Source of the DNA: a bacterium
Lineage (GTDB): Bacteria > Desulfobacterota > Deferrisomatia > Deferrisomatales > BM512
Direction: 5' to 3'
DNA: 64,000 nt
NCBI GenBank assembly: GCA_004322275.1
Contig: SCTA01000006.1
Coordinates: 1-64,000 of the forward strand
Part shown: positions 26,094 through 34,803 of the stretch, piece by piece
Layout: every line of letters starts with the position of its first letter
Position numbering within the stretch: the stretch's first letter is position 1
The notes under the pieces: model-generated
The model's database searches: none
The model's input: only the letters and a program-made list of their open reading frames with translations
Told to the model about the DNA's origin: nothing
Translations under genes and position numbers: made by a program

Positions 26094-26855
26094 TTATCCG
26101 ATTATCCCGTTGACGTAATCCCAGGTCCTGGGATTTCCGGGAGTTTCCGAGAAGAGTTTTTCGGTGGTGTCGATCTCGATTATCTCGCCGTTCCAGAGGA
26201 ACATCGTCCGGTCGGCGAGACGCCTCGCCTGCTGGGTCAGATTAGTAACGAGGATGATGGTTATCTCGCTGCAAAGCTCTTTTAGCACGTCTTCGATTCT
26301 CATCGTCGTGACCGGGTCAATGGCTATCGAAAATTCGTCGAGGCAGAGTATCTCCGGGTCGTGCGAGAGGGCGCGGGCAATCGTAAGGCGCTGCTGCTGG
26401 CCGCCGGAGAGCTTGGTGCCGAGGACGCCGAGCCGGTCTTTCACCTCGTCCCAGAGGGCGGCGGATTTAAGGCACCTCTCCACTATTTGGTCCAGCTCGT
26501 CTTTGTGGGTTACCCCCGAACAGCGCGGCGCGAAGGCCACGTTGTCGTAGATGGTGAGAGGAAGCCCGACGGGAAGCGGAGCGACCATGCCGACCTTTCG
26601 GCGCAGCCCGTAAATATCCTTTACGTGGCGGAGGTCTTCGCCGTCCACCTTTATCGTGCCGGAGACGCGCGCTCCGGGGGTGAACTCGGTCGTGCGGTTT
26701 ATGCATTTGAGAAGAGAGGTCTTGCCCGATTGCGCGGGGCCGATGACGCCCAGAATCTCCTTTTGGTGAACCTCGAAGGAGATTCCGTGTATCACCTCGG
26801 TGTTCCCGTAGGAGAGGCGAAGGTCCCTGACTTCTATCTTTTTTTGCTGCTCCAT
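26094..26855 (-). CDS. pstB: phosphate ABC transporter ATPase PstB, copy with degenerate Q- and H-loops
   Basis: A 253-aa PstB homologue. Walker A is GPAQSGKTS, and the signature LSGGQQQRLTIARAL is perfect. The Q-loop Gln is missing (VGMVAPLP instead of VGMVFQRP), the H-loop His is Asn (VTNLT instead of VTHNM), and Walker B continues LDEFSIAIDP instead of DEP.SALDP. On its own it is not expected to hydrolyse ATP well. Start ATG 26855 follows the pstA stop by a few bases; an upstream extension of the frame is a shadow of pstA. Confidence 0.92.
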   Translation of the reverse strand: MEQQKKIEVRDLRLSYGNTEVIHGISFEVHQKEILGVIGPAQSGKTSLLKCINRTTEFTPGARVSGTIKVDGEDLRHVKDIYGLRRKVGMVAPLPVGLPLTIYDNVAFAPRCSGVTHKDELDQIVERCLKSAALWDEVKDRLGVLGTKLSGGQQQRLTIARALSHDPEILCLDEFSIAIDPVTTMRIEDVLKELCSEITIILVTNLTQQARRLADRTMFLWNGEIIEIDTTEKLFSETPGNPRTWDYVNGIIG

Positions 26856-26860
26856 CCCAC

Positions 26861-27778
26861 TTACCACTTCTTCCTGTTGCGCAGCCAGACGCGGAGCCCT
26901 ATCGCCGTGGCGTTCACCAGAAGCACCGACCCCAGAAGCACCACGGCGGTAGCGGCGGGGATGGAATCCTTCACGCCGGGCACCTGCGTCGAAACCGTGT
27001 AGAGGTGCATGGAAAGCGCCATGCACTGCTCGTTCAGGCTGTAGGCGAAGATATCGCCGCGCTCCACGGCCTTGTAGAAGACCGCGCCGGTGAACATTAC
27101 CGGGGCGGTTTCGCCCGCGGCGCGGCTCACCTGCAGGATGACGCCGGTGAGGATGCCGCTGACGGAGTTGGGAAGAACTATGGAGCGTATCGTCTGCCAG
27201 CGGGTGGCCCCTACGTTCCAGCAGGCTTCCCGGAAGGACTTGGGCACCGAGGCCAGCGCCTCGCGGGTGCTGGCTATGATTACCGGAAGGGTCATTATCG
27301 CCAGGGTGAAGGAGGCCGAGAGAATCGAGTAGCCCATCCTCGCGGCGTAGACGAAAGCGCCGAGGCCAAAGAGGGCGTGAACAATGCTCGGAACACCGGC
27401 CAGGTTTATGACCGCCAGGTTTATGAGGCGGTTGAACCAGTTGTCCTGGGCGTATTCGTTCAGGTAGATGGCGGCCATGACACCGATCGGGGCCGAGACC
27501 GCCAGGGAAACGCCGACAAGGTAGATGGTGCCTATGAAAGCGGGCCAGATGCCGCCTTCGGTCATTCCCTTTTGCGGGATGTCGAGGATGAAGTCGAGGC
27601 TCAGGGCGGGAGCCGCTTCGATAATCAGGTAGCCGATTATCGCCACGAGAGGGATTATAACAAGCGCCGCCATGCAGAAAAGAACACCCTGCGCGACTTT
27701 CTGCGCCTTCTCTTTTCTGCGGACCAGAGGGGTTCTGGTGAATCTCTTGTTGTCCGGCAAATCCGGCTGCGTCGTCAT
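26861..27778 (-). CDS. pstA: phosphate ABC transporter permease PstA
   Basis: A 305-aa inner-membrane permease with six or so hydrophobic segments, the first near residues 33-55 (FCMAALVIIPLVAIIGYLII). The transporter coupling loop is visible as ALASVPKSFREACWNVGATRWQT. It pairs with PstC to form the phosphate channel. The start is ATG 27778, in an ATGA overlap with the pstC stop. The longer open frame upstream overlaps pstC and is not coding. Confidence 0.95.
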   Translation of the reverse strand: MTTQPDLPDNKRFTRTPLVRRKEKAQKVAQGVLFCMAALVIIPLVAIIGYLIIEAAPALSLDFILDIPQKGMTEGGIWPAFIGTIYLVGVSLAVSAPIGVMAAIYLNEYAQDNWFNRLINLAVINLAGVPSIVHALFGLGAFVYAARMGYSILSASFTLAIMTLPVIIASTREALASVPKSFREACWNVGATRWQTIRSIVLPNSVSGILTGVILQVSRAAGETAPVMFTGAVFYKAVERGDIFAYSLNEQCMALSMHLYTVSTQVPGVKDSIPAATAVVLLGSVLLVNATAIGLRVWLRNRKKW

Positions 27779-28743
27779 CTGTTGCTTTTCTTTATCCCGC
27801 GGATAACGAGGTCCGCGGTGAGGTTGACCACGAAGGTAATAACGAAGAGAAGGACGCCCGTGAGAAAGAGAACCCGGTAATGGTCCGACCCCACGGGGGC
27901 TTCGCCCAGCTCGGCGGCGATATTGGCCGTAAGGGTACGCACGGAATCCAGAACGCCGGTGGGAATATGGACCGCGTGGCCCGTGGCCATCAGCACCGCC
28001 ATCGTCTCGCCTACTGCGCGGCCTATGCCCAGCAGCACCGCCGCCAGAAGGCCGTTCTTCGCCGCGGGAATGAGCACCCGATAGAGGAGCTGCCACCTGG
28101 TGGCGCCCATCGCCAGCCCCGCCTCCCTGTAGGAGTCGGGCACCGCCTTGAGCGCGTCCTCGCCGATGGAGACGATTATCGGTATGCTCATGAGCGCCAG
28201 AATTATCGCCCCGTTGAGGACGTTGACCCCGACCTCGGCTCCCGCATACTTAACGAGAAGCCTGCTCATTACGGTGAGGCCGATAAACCCCCAGACGACG
28301 CTTGGTATCGCCGCCAGAAGCTCGATTATAATCTTGAGGGATTCCCTCGTCTTCGGCTTGCAGAATTCCGAGATGAAAACCGCGACGCCTAGGCCGAAGG
28401 GCACCGCGATGAGCATCGCTAGGATCGTCACGCTGAAGGTCCCGACGATGAGCGCAAGGGTGCCGTAACGGACGTTTACCGCGGAGGTGGGGTACCACTC
28501 GACGCTCGTCAGAAACTGACCGAGCTTGAAGGATCCGCTGAAGAGTACCGGCGCGGCTTCTCGGAAGACGAAGAAAAAGATAGCGAGAACGAAGAAAATC
28601 GCGCTTACCCCGCTTGTGCGGATTATAAGCTCGATGACTTTCTCGCCCGACGTAGCCCACGCACTCCTGTTGCGCCTTACCGGGCAGGGATTTATGCCGG
28701 GCTTTTCTTCGCAGCTTCTTAAACCGGGTTCGTCTTTGATCAT
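27775..28743 (-). CDS. pstC: phosphate ABC transporter permease PstC
   Basis: A 322-aa permease with multiple membrane segments and the coupling-loop sequence ALKAVPDSYREAGLAMGATRWQ. The N-terminal 30 residues before the first membrane helix are Arg- and Pro-rich. The start overlaps the pstS stop (ATGA) and the stop overlaps pstA the same way. Confidence 0.95.
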   Translation of the reverse strand: MIKDEPGLRSCEEKPGINPCPVRRNRSAWATSGEKVIELIIRTSGVSAIFFVLAIFFFVFREAAPVLFSGSFKLGQFLTSVEWYPTSAVNVRYGTLALIVGTFSVTILAMLIAVPFGLGVAVFISEFCKPKTRESLKIIIELLAAIPSVVWGFIGLTVMSRLLVKYAGAEVGVNVLNGAIILALMSIPIIVSIGEDALKAVPDSYREAGLAMGATRWQLLYRVLIPAAKNGLLAAVLLGIGRAVGETMAVLMATGHAVHIPTGVLDSVRTLTANIAAELGEAPVGSDHYRVLFLTGVLLFVITFVVNLTADLVIRGIKKSNR

Positions 28744-29660
28744 TTAGTCCGCATGTTCGCCGGTATGGAAACGTAGCCGCTCTGCTCCACTATGGCCTGC
28801 CCGGCGTCGCTCAGAATCCAGTCTATGTACTTCTTTACCGCCCCCTGCGGCTCTCCGAGGGTGTACATCTGGAGAGAGCGCGAGATGGGATAGGTCTTGT
28901 TCTTCGCGCTCTCAAGGGTGGGGGCGACTCCGGGCGCTCCCGCTTTTTCGGATACCCTGAGCATCTTTACGCCGGGGGTGGCGTAGCCCATACCGCTGTA
29001 ACCTATAGCTCCGGCGGTGTTGGCAACCAGCTCGACAACTTCCTTCGAGCCGTTCAGGTCGCGGGAACCGAGCCTGAAATCCTTGTTCTTGAGGACGTGC
29101 TCGCGCAAAAACTCGTAGGTTCCCGAGCTGGACTGGCGGCTGACCCGGACTATTTCGTCCTGGCCGCCGGGCAGCTTGACGCCGAGATCCGACCATTTGG
29201 TTATATCTCCGCCCTCCTCGTAGATCCGGGCTATCTGCTCCATCGAGATTTCGTTCAGGGGGTTGTCCTTGTGGACGAAGATTGCGAGGGCGTCGTAGCC
29301 GACGATGAACTCCCTGGGCTCCTTGCCGGTGTTTTTCTTCGCGTCTTCGACTTCCTTCGCCTTCATGTTGCGGGAGGAATTGGCGATATCCACCGCTCCC
29401 TTTGAAAGGGCCGCGATGCCGACGCCCGAGCCGCCGCCGGAGACTTCGATCTCCACCGCCGGCTCGGCCTTCTTGTAGGCCTCCGCCCACGCCTGGGCGA
29501 TATTTACCATCGTGTCGGAGCCCTTGTTCTGGATGACGGTCCTGGCTCCCGCGGCTTTGCCTGCTGCGTCGCCGCTTTTGTTGCCGCCGCAGCCCGCGGC
29601 GGTTGCGAGGAGAAGACAGGCGGCTGCCGAGGCCAGGAAAAACTTCGTCTCTCTATTCAT
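28740..29660 (-). CDS. pstS: phosphate-binding protein PstS (lipoprotein)
   Basis: A 306-aa periplasmic phosphate-binding lipoprotein, with a signal sequence and a lipobox ending in Cys24 (ATAAGCGG). Phosphate-site segments are KGSDTMVNIAQAWAE, SGGGSGVGI, DIANSSRNMK and SRQSSSGTYEF. It lies directly downstream of phoU with an ATGA overlap, an unusual order because phoU is most often last in pst operons. Confidence 0.94.
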   Translation of the reverse strand: MNRETKFFLASAAACLLLATAAGCGGNKSGDAAGKAAGARTVIQNKGSDTMVNIAQAWAEAYKKAEPAVEIEVSGGGSGVGIAALSKGAVDIANSSRNMKAKEVEDAKKNTGKEPREFIVGYDALAIFVHKDNPLNEISMEQIARIYEEGGDITKWSDLGVKLPGGQDEIVRVSRQSSSGTYEFLREHVLKNKDFRLGSRDLNGSKEVVELVANTAGAIGYSGMGYATPGVKMLRVSEKAGAPGVAPTLESAKNKTYPISRSLQMYTLGEPQGAVKKYIDWILSDAGQAIVEQSGYVSIPANMRTK

Positions 29661-30766
29661 TTTGAATTCACCTGTGTTCCGAGAATCGCTTCGACCAGAT
29701 CTCTTATATGAGTTTCAAAAAAATTGTAGGCTTCCTCGTAGGCGGCGTGAATCTTTTCGGGTCCGCCCTTGATGTTGGAGAGATCCTTTCCGCTCCAGTC
29801 GAGAAAGACGACCTTGCGCGGGAGGCGGGGAAAGGCGCGCTGGACCTCCGGGTCGAGGCCGATGATTACCTGGTAGTGGTCGAGGTAGGGCACCTGAAAA
29901 ATCCCCTTCGGAGACATTCTGGTGATGTCGTGGCCCTTTTCCTTCATGAAGCTCACCGTCTGCGGATCGAGGCAGGTCGGCTCCAGCCCGGCGCTCGCGA
30001 AGATGAAGAGCGGCAGGTTGAGGGAGTTGGCTATCGCCTCGGCCATCTGGCTTCTAACGGCGTTGTGCCTGTCCACGAAGAGCACCCGGAAGACCTCGCT
30101 GCCCTCGTGTTTTGCGTACTCGCCGGTAATCATATACATGACTTCGAGGCAGATGTTCCTCGCCCTGTCGGTTACGCGCTCAAGGCGGCGCGCGATCGTG
30201 GTAAGCGGACGGAGGGCGTCGAAGGGAATCTTGTTTTCTTTGAAGAACTCGACCAGATCGGTATTCAGGCTGCTTTTGAGGGCGTCAACGGTCTTCTCTA
30301 CGGCCATTGTCCTCTTTGCAAGCTCGGCGTCCTCCCGGGAGTAGGCAACTATCGCGTCGTGAAGCATCTTTATCGAGAGATCGGCTATTTCGACGAAACG
30401 CTCCCTTGAAACCTCGGGGGGAAGGTCGCCGAGCTTGATGGCCTGACGCGAGATATTCTCCGCGTAGTCGCCTATCTGCTCAAGCTCCTGATTTATCTTT
30501 ATCGTGCTGTAGGCGAGGCGCAAATGCCCCGCGACCGGCTGGTGGCGTATGATGAATTCGAGGCAAAGGCGGTCGAGTTCTTTTTCCTTTTCGTCGATAA
30601 GGTCGTCGCGAAGGATGACGGCGTAGGTAAGCTGGCGGTTATTGTCCACCAGGGCCTTTACGCAATCCCTAAGCGCCTTTTCGACCATGTCGCACATCTC
30701 GACGACTTTGCCGCGAAGGCGGTCGACATCCCTCTGGAGGGACTGCTCAAGGTGTGGCGTAGGCAT
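29657..30766 (-). CDS. phoU: PhoU fused to a low-molecular-weight phosphatase/arsenate-reductase-like domain
   Basis: A 369-aa first gene of the pst operon. Residues 1-220 are PhoU: two three-helix bundles with the metal-binding pattern LEQIGDYAENI and LERVTDRARNICLE. Residues 225-369 resemble low-molecular-weight protein-tyrosine phosphatase/ArsC: VLFVDRHNAVRSQMAEA aligns with the P-loop VLFVCxxNxxRSxMAE, but the catalytic Cys is Asp. The later conserved segment FLDWSGKDLS stands near the usual D-P/W-S position. The domain is probably a phosphate or phosphoprotein sensor rather than an enzyme. An AAAGGAGAT site precedes the ATG. No clear Pho box is seen upstream. Confidence 0.88.
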   Translation of the reverse strand: MPTPHLEQSLQRDVDRLRGKVVEMCDMVEKALRDCVKALVDNNRQLTYAVILRDDLIDEKEKELDRLCLEFIIRHQPVAGHLRLAYSTIKINQELEQIGDYAENISRQAIKLGDLPPEVSRERFVEIADLSIKMLHDAIVAYSREDAELAKRTMAVEKTVDALKSSLNTDLVEFFKENKIPFDALRPLTTIARRLERVTDRARNICLEVMYMITGEYAKHEGSEVFRVLFVDRHNAVRSQMAEAIANSLNLPLFIFASAGLEPTCLDPQTVSFMKEKGHDITRMSPKGIFQVPYLDHYQVIIGLDPEVQRAFPRLPRKVVFLDWSGKDLSNIKGGPEKIHAAYEEAYNFFETHIRDLVEAILGTQVNSK

Positions 30767-31018
30767 TCTCTATCTCCTTTAAGGAAGACGCTTTTTACGA
30801 AACCGGGAAGCAGGAACTGCGGCAAGAATTTTCTTGTATTTTTCCTGTTGCCTTCTACCATGAGCCACACGGGGCGGGCAACCCCCAACTTGCGGCGCAC
30901 CGGCAAAGGCTCCGGAGCCCCCTGCGGGCCTGCTTCGGCTAACCGGTTGATTTAAAAGCGTTTATCAATATCCGCCCTGTCCTTACGGGATGAGCGGAAC
31001 CGGCTTTCAGTATAACAG

Positions 31019-31154
31019 ATGGAGATTGATTTGACCTCAAACCAATCAAGGAAAGACGATACCCCGAAGCAAGCCGCAGAGGCTCGCAAGGCAAAAAACA
31101 ATAGCTGTAAAACGTGAGCTTGAGGAAATTAGATACCGGAGAAAGATACTATGA
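31019..31154 (+). pseudogene. frameshifted small gene upstream of the HEPN-like gene
   Basis: The 384 bases after phoU hold no intact gene. From ATG 31019 a charged small protein (MEIDLTSNQSRKDDTPKQAA...) reads 32 codons and stops just after an A4 run. Removing one A continues the frame as KRELEEIRYRRKIL and ends in a TGA that overlaps the next start (ATGA), giving 45 aa. The neat ATGA ending suggests a once-intact upstream partner, or programmed slippage. It has no recognised domain, and a chance frame is possible. Confidence 0.35.
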
Positions 31155-31693
31155 GTGAAAATATTGAAAAATTTAAAAAATTTGAAGAATTGAATAAGCC
31201 TGATATTCGTCATCTTCTTTGCAATCAGGTATTTGCTTACAAAGTCACACTGGAATCTTTGTATGCTGATGTCTCCGCAGAAAGTATTACCTCCAATGCT
31301 CCAGAAGAAATTATTAGCAATTTTAATATTTTAAAAAATCTCGTGGTTTATAGCTGGTTTTGCTATAGTTTTCAGCAAATTGCTCACCACCAGTCATATA
31401 TCATTATTGAACATGCTTTAAGAATAAAAGCCTGTGCTAAAGATAAATCTCCCGGGCTAAAAAAATTAATTAGTAGCGCTATAGAAAATGAGTGGATAAA
31501 TGACTCTGGTTTCAGACACATCAATGAAGACATGCTTAACAGTGCAGACAATACAGAATACTGCAAACAACTTGTTGTTAGTTTGCCAAAACTTAGGAAT
31601 TGCAATGCTCATGGAAGCAATTCCCTATGGCCATTTCCAGTAATGTCTCTCAGAATTTGTGCCGATTTAATAAATCAGCTATTTAAAGAGTAG
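31151..31693 (+). CDS. HEPN-like protein, AT-rich, unknown function
   Basis: A 180-aa helical protein in DNA much richer in A+T than its surroundings, so probably acquired. Near the C-terminus LRNCNAHGS gives R-x4-H (RNCNAH), the RNase motif of HEPN-domain proteins common in toxins and abortive-infection genes. The rest is helical with no other hallmark. The assignment rests on this one motif and the context of a possible coupled upstream gene. The genes on both sides are ordinary chromosomal genes. The ATG follows GAGAAAG. Confidence 0.55.
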   Translation: MSENIEKFKKFEELNKPDIRHLLCNQVFAYKVTLESLYADVSAESITSNAPEEIISNFNILKNLVVYSWFCYSFQQIAHHQSYIIIEHALRIKACAKDKSPGLKKLISSAIENEWINDSGFRHINEDMLNSADNTEYCKQLVVSLPKLRNCNAHGSNSLWPFPVMSLRICADLINQLFKE

Positions 31694-31703
31694 CGATGAT
31701 CGA

Positions 31704-32315
31704 ATGAGGCTCGATCGCTCGTTTTTTTCCCGCCCTACCCTTGAGGTGGCGAAAGGACTTCTCGGAACGCGCCTGGTGAAGCTGGAACCGGACCGAGGAA
31801 GGCTTTCGGGGTATATCGTCGAGACCGAGGGTTACGTCGGGACCGGGGATCTGGGCTGCCACGCGAGAGTTGGCTGCACTTTGCGTAATGCCTCGATGTG
31901 GGGACCTCCCGGCCACGCCTACGTCTATTTCACTTACGGGATGCACTGGATGCTGAATCTCGTCACGGAAGCTGAGGGTTTCCCCGCCGCAGTGTTGATT
32001 CGCGCCCTTCACCCCGTGGAAGGTCTTGATATAATAAGACAGCGCCGGAAAAACAGGCCGGACAGGGAGCTTGCCGACGGTCCGGCGAAGCTGTGCGAAA
32101 GTTTCGGAATCGACAGGAGTTTCGACGGGGCGGACCTCTGCTCCGCCGGTTCGACTCTTTTCGTCGAGGAAGGGGTTGAAATCCCGGATAACGTCATCAC
32201 CGCGCACCCGAGGGTGGGGCTGAATTCGGTACCCGAGCCCTGGAAGTCCATACCGTGGAACTTCAGGGTGAACAGCCGGGCGCTTGCGGACGCGCTTAAA
32301 GACGAGGAAAGCTGA
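31704..32315 (+). CDS. DNA-3-methyladenine glycosylase (AAG/Mpg family)
   Basis: A 203-aa alkyladenine DNA glycosylase, which excises 3-methyladenine and related bases to start base-excision repair. Family segments: AKGLLGTRLV, the catalytic-Glu strand YIVETEGYVG, HAYVYFTYGMHWMLN, LADGPAKLCESFGI and HPRVGLN. The length is normal. Its stop overlaps the start of the ferredoxin gene (TGATG). Confidence 0.93.
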   Translation: MRLDRSFFSRPTLEVAKGLLGTRLVKLEPDRGRLSGYIVETEGYVGTGDLGCHARVGCTLRNASMWGPPGHAYVYFTYGMHWMLNLVTEAEGFPAAVLIRALHPVEGLDIIRQRRKNRPDRELADGPAKLCESFGIDRSFDGADLCSAGSTLFVEEGVEIPDNVITAHPRVGLNSVPEPWKSIPWNFRVNSRALADALKDEES

Positions 32316-32980
32316 TGCGCTGGGAAGAATACATGGACAAGATCGAGGCGCGGTACGAAAAGCTCATCTCCGAAGGGAAGATGACCCGCTCCTCCAGGGT
32401 AGTTCCCATAAACGTCTCCTTAAAGCCCAAACAGTGGATTCTCCCCTCCCTTCAGGCTCTGGAAATACTCAAGGCAAGCGACGCCGTCGCCCTGGCCAAT
32501 TGCCTTTGCAGGGAGCTTGCGGGCCGCTGCGACGCGCCGAGGGAGGTCTGCTTTTACCTCGGCGCTTTCGCAAAAAAAGCCGTCGAGAGAGGCGAAGGAA
32601 GATCCGTCACAATCGAAGAGGCCGAAGAGGTGCTGAAACTGGCGGAGAAAAGCGGTCTCGTCCACCTCACCCTCTTCGACCCGGAGCGGAAGGTTTTCGC
32701 CCTGTGCAGCTGCTGCGAGTGCTGCTGCCACGACTTTCACCTCCTGAAAAACAAAGGAAGGGCCGATCTCGTCGCCCATTCGGAGTACATCGCCGTGACC
32801 GGCGAAACCCTTTGCACGGATTGCGGCGGATGTGTCCCATTATGCCATTTCGGGGCGCGAAAGATGGCGGAGGGCAGGCTCGTTTACAATGCAAGCGCCT
32901 GTTACGGCTGCGGCCTTTGCGTACCCGCGTGCCCCGCGGGAGCTACTTCAATGGCGCAAAGAGAACCTTCGGGAGAATGA
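32315..32980 (+). CDS. Cys-rich 2x[4Fe-4S] ferredoxin-type protein
   Basis: A 221-aa protein with two C-terminal [4Fe-4S] motifs, CTDCGGCVPLC and CYGCGLCVPACP. Upstream Cys groups CLCRELAGRC (about 65-75) and CSCCECCC (about 130-138) could hold another cluster or metal. Similar proteins occur as electron carriers or regulators in anaerobes, but I cannot name a partner. The start ATG overlaps the glycosylase stop. About 277 bases without a gene follow, holding repeat B2. Confidence 0.8.
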   Translation: MRWEEYMDKIEARYEKLISEGKMTRSSRVVPINVSLKPKQWILPSLQALEILKASDAVALANCLCRELAGRCDAPREVCFYLGAFAKKAVERGEGRSVTIEEAEEVLKLAEKSGLVHLTLFDPERKVFALCSCCECCCHDFHLLKNKGRADLVAHSEYIAVTGETLCTDCGGCVPLCHFGARKMAEGRLVYNASACYGCGLCVPACPAGATSMAQREPSGE

Positions 32981-33023
32981 CGGGATGTCTGCAGAGATAG
33001 TTTCCGGCTACCGGCCCGGCTTC

Positions 33024-33127
33024 CTCTTTCGGCGAAGGTCAGCGTCGTTTCTCGGGCGCTCCCGTCGTAGTCACGCTACTGCCTGCGACCTCGCGCCCTG
33101 CGGACTCCTTGCCCTTCGCCGAAATAG
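33024..33127 (-). repeat. structured dispersed repeat, copy B2
   Basis: Perfect 12-bp arms TTTCGGCGAAGG (33027-33038) and CCTTCGCCGAAA (33113-33124), extended by two further pairs. Read on the minus strand, the core gives AAGGAGTCCGCAGGGCGCGAGG, a central hairpin GTAG-cgtga-CTAC, then GGGAGCGCCC and AACGACG. It matches the core of copies B1 and B3 while its arms differ entirely. Confidence 0.6.
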
Positions 33128-33257
33128 ATCGCCGAAATTGCGCATCAAAACCATCACGTCTCCTGCTAGTGGCCTCTTCTCTTTCCCGCTATCCCTTCCG
33201 CCCGGTGAGTGATACTTTTAAAAGCGGGCACTAAAACCGTTTGACGGGGAGCTTCCA

Positions 33258-34337
33258 ATGGCAAGAATCGACGCCTACCTCAAGGCGATGCTGGCGCAGA
33301 GCGCCTCCGATCTTCATCTGGTGTCGGGAAATCTTCCGATAATGCGCGTCCACGGCGAGATGAAAAAGCTCAAGGCCGATATCCTTACGAACGAAGGACT
33401 CTCGGGGCTCCTGCGTGAGATTACCTCCGAAGAGAAGTGGGCGGTCTTCATGGAGACCGGCGACCTCGACTTCGCTTACGAACTACCGGAAATTGCGCGC
33501 TTCCGCGTCAATTTCTTCAAGCAGAAAAACGGCGCGGGGGCGGTTTTTCGCCTCATTCCCTCTAAAATCGCGAGCTGCGAAGACCTCGGCATACCCGAGG
33601 CTGTAAAGAACCTCGCCAGACTCAGGAAGGGGCTGGTTCTCGTCACGGGTCCGACCGGCTCCGGCAAATCCACCACCCTCGCCGCCATCGTCGAGTACGC
33701 CAACGAGATACGAAAAGACAACATCATAACCATCGAAGACCCCATAGAGTTTGTCCATCCGAGCAACAACTGCCTCATCAGCCACCGCGAGGTGGGCCAG
33801 CACACCAAGAGTTTCGCGACGGCCCTTAGGGCGGCGCTCCGGGAAGACCCGGACATAATCCTCGTCGGCGAGATGCGCGACAAGGAAACCATAGCTCTCG
33901 CCATCGAGGCGGCCGCAACGGGGCACCTGGTCTTCGGCACGCTCCACACGCAAAACGCCGCCAAGACCGTCGACCGGGTTATAGAGGTCTTTAAGGCCGA
34001 GGAGCAGCCGCAGGTTCGCTCCACCCTCTCGGACTCGCTAAAGGCGGTCGTGGCGCAAAACCTGCTGAAAAGAGTGGACAAGCCGGGCCGCATCGCCGCG
34101 CTGGAGGTTATGATAGTCACCGCCGCCATCTCAAACCTGATACGCGAGGGCAAAACCTACCAGATACCCTCGGCCATTCAGACCGGGAAGAGGCAGGGGA
34201 TGCAGACTCTGGAGGGGGCGCTGTGCGAGCTTCTGGACAAGAAGATTATCGACCCCGAAGAGGCTTACGACAAGGCGGTGAACAAGGAGGTCGTTCTGAA
34301 ATACCTTAAGACGCCGCCTCCGGAGGCGCTCCGATGA
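33258..34337 (+). CDS. PilT-like retraction ATPase of a type IV pilus
   Basis: A 359-aa hexameric ATPase of the PilT/PilU family that drives pilus retraction at the inner membrane. Walker A is GPTGSGKST (about 131-139), the Asp box follows, the Walker B region is EDPDIILVGEMRD, and the His box is GHLVFGTLHT. The C-terminal ISNLIREGKTYQI corresponds to the PilT AIRNLIREGK motif. No other pilus gene is in the window, so whether it is PilT or PilU stays open. The start has a GGGGAG site. It overlaps the next gene by four bases. Confidence 0.9.
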   Translation: MARIDAYLKAMLAQSASDLHLVSGNLPIMRVHGEMKKLKADILTNEGLSGLLREITSEEKWAVFMETGDLDFAYELPEIARFRVNFFKQKNGAGAVFRLIPSKIASCEDLGIPEAVKNLARLRKGLVLVTGPTGSGKSTTLAAIVEYANEIRKDNIITIEDPIEFVHPSNNCLISHREVGQHTKSFATALRAALREDPDIILVGEMRDKETIALAIEAAATGHLVFGTLHTQNAAKTVDRVIEVFKAEEQPQVRSTLSDSLKAVVAQNLLKRVDKPGRIAALEVMIVTAAISNLIREGKTYQIPSAIQTGKRQGMQTLEGALCELLDKKIIDPEEAYDKAVNKEVVLKYLKTPPPEALR

Positions 34338-34783
34338 GCCTTAAAGTCGAGAAGATCAAAGTCGCCGCCACCCTCTGCCTCTCGGAGGGGGTCAAGAAAA
34401 AGGGATTCATCTTCCTTTCGCCCTTCGGCGCGGTGGGGTCGAGGCCGCAAACGGTGGAAGAGCTGATTTCGGAGCGCGAAAAGGTCCTGCCCTTCGAGGA
34501 TTCGGAAGAGGGGTTCATGCTGATAGGCAAGGCGGGAATCTCGGCCATCGGCGTCGGTATCGAGTCGTCGTCCTGCGAGATGGAGTTCTTCAACGCCACC
34601 GGCGTGGCTGTTCACCTTGTGGGGGGCTTCGGTCTGGCGGGAGACTTTCTGGTTGAGAAGGGGCTCGGCTTTCGCCCTTCCGACGCGATAAACTCGGACG
34701 AGCCGCGGTTTTTGCTGAGATCGGGAGACACCATCTATCTGGTCTCCAAAAAGCATCTTTCCACCCTGAAATTCCAGAAGTAA
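34334..34783 (+). CDS. hypothetical protein, 149 aa, coupled to the PilT-like ATPase
   Basis: A 149-aa protein starting in an ATGA overlap with the PilT-like gene, so it is translationally linked and may serve the same retraction system. No signal peptide or known domain is recognised. The sequence is globular with beta-rich stretches (GFIFLSPFGAVGS, FMLIGKAGISAIGVGIES). PilZ can be considered because it often accompanies pilus motors, but the RxxxR and D/NxSxxG motifs are absent. Confidence 0.75.
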   Translation: MSLKVEKIKVAATLCLSEGVKKKGFIFLSPFGAVGSRPQTVEELISEREKVLPFEDSEEGFMLIGKAGISAIGVGIESSSCEMEFFNATGVAVHLVGGFGLAGDFLVEKGLGFRPSDAINSDEPRFLLRSGDTIYLVSKKHLSTLKFQK

Positions 34784-34803
34784 AAAGAATACCCCAGAAA
34801 TTA

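Noticed and set aside
25308-26285. A 325-aa frame opposite the pstB genes
   Set aside because: It is antisense to two clear ABC ATPases and has no domain or ribosome-binding site.
30767-31018. Pho box in front of the phoU-pst operon
   Set aside because: No pair of 7-bp direct repeats with the usual spacing is visible. The operon may still be PhoB-regulated through a diverged site.
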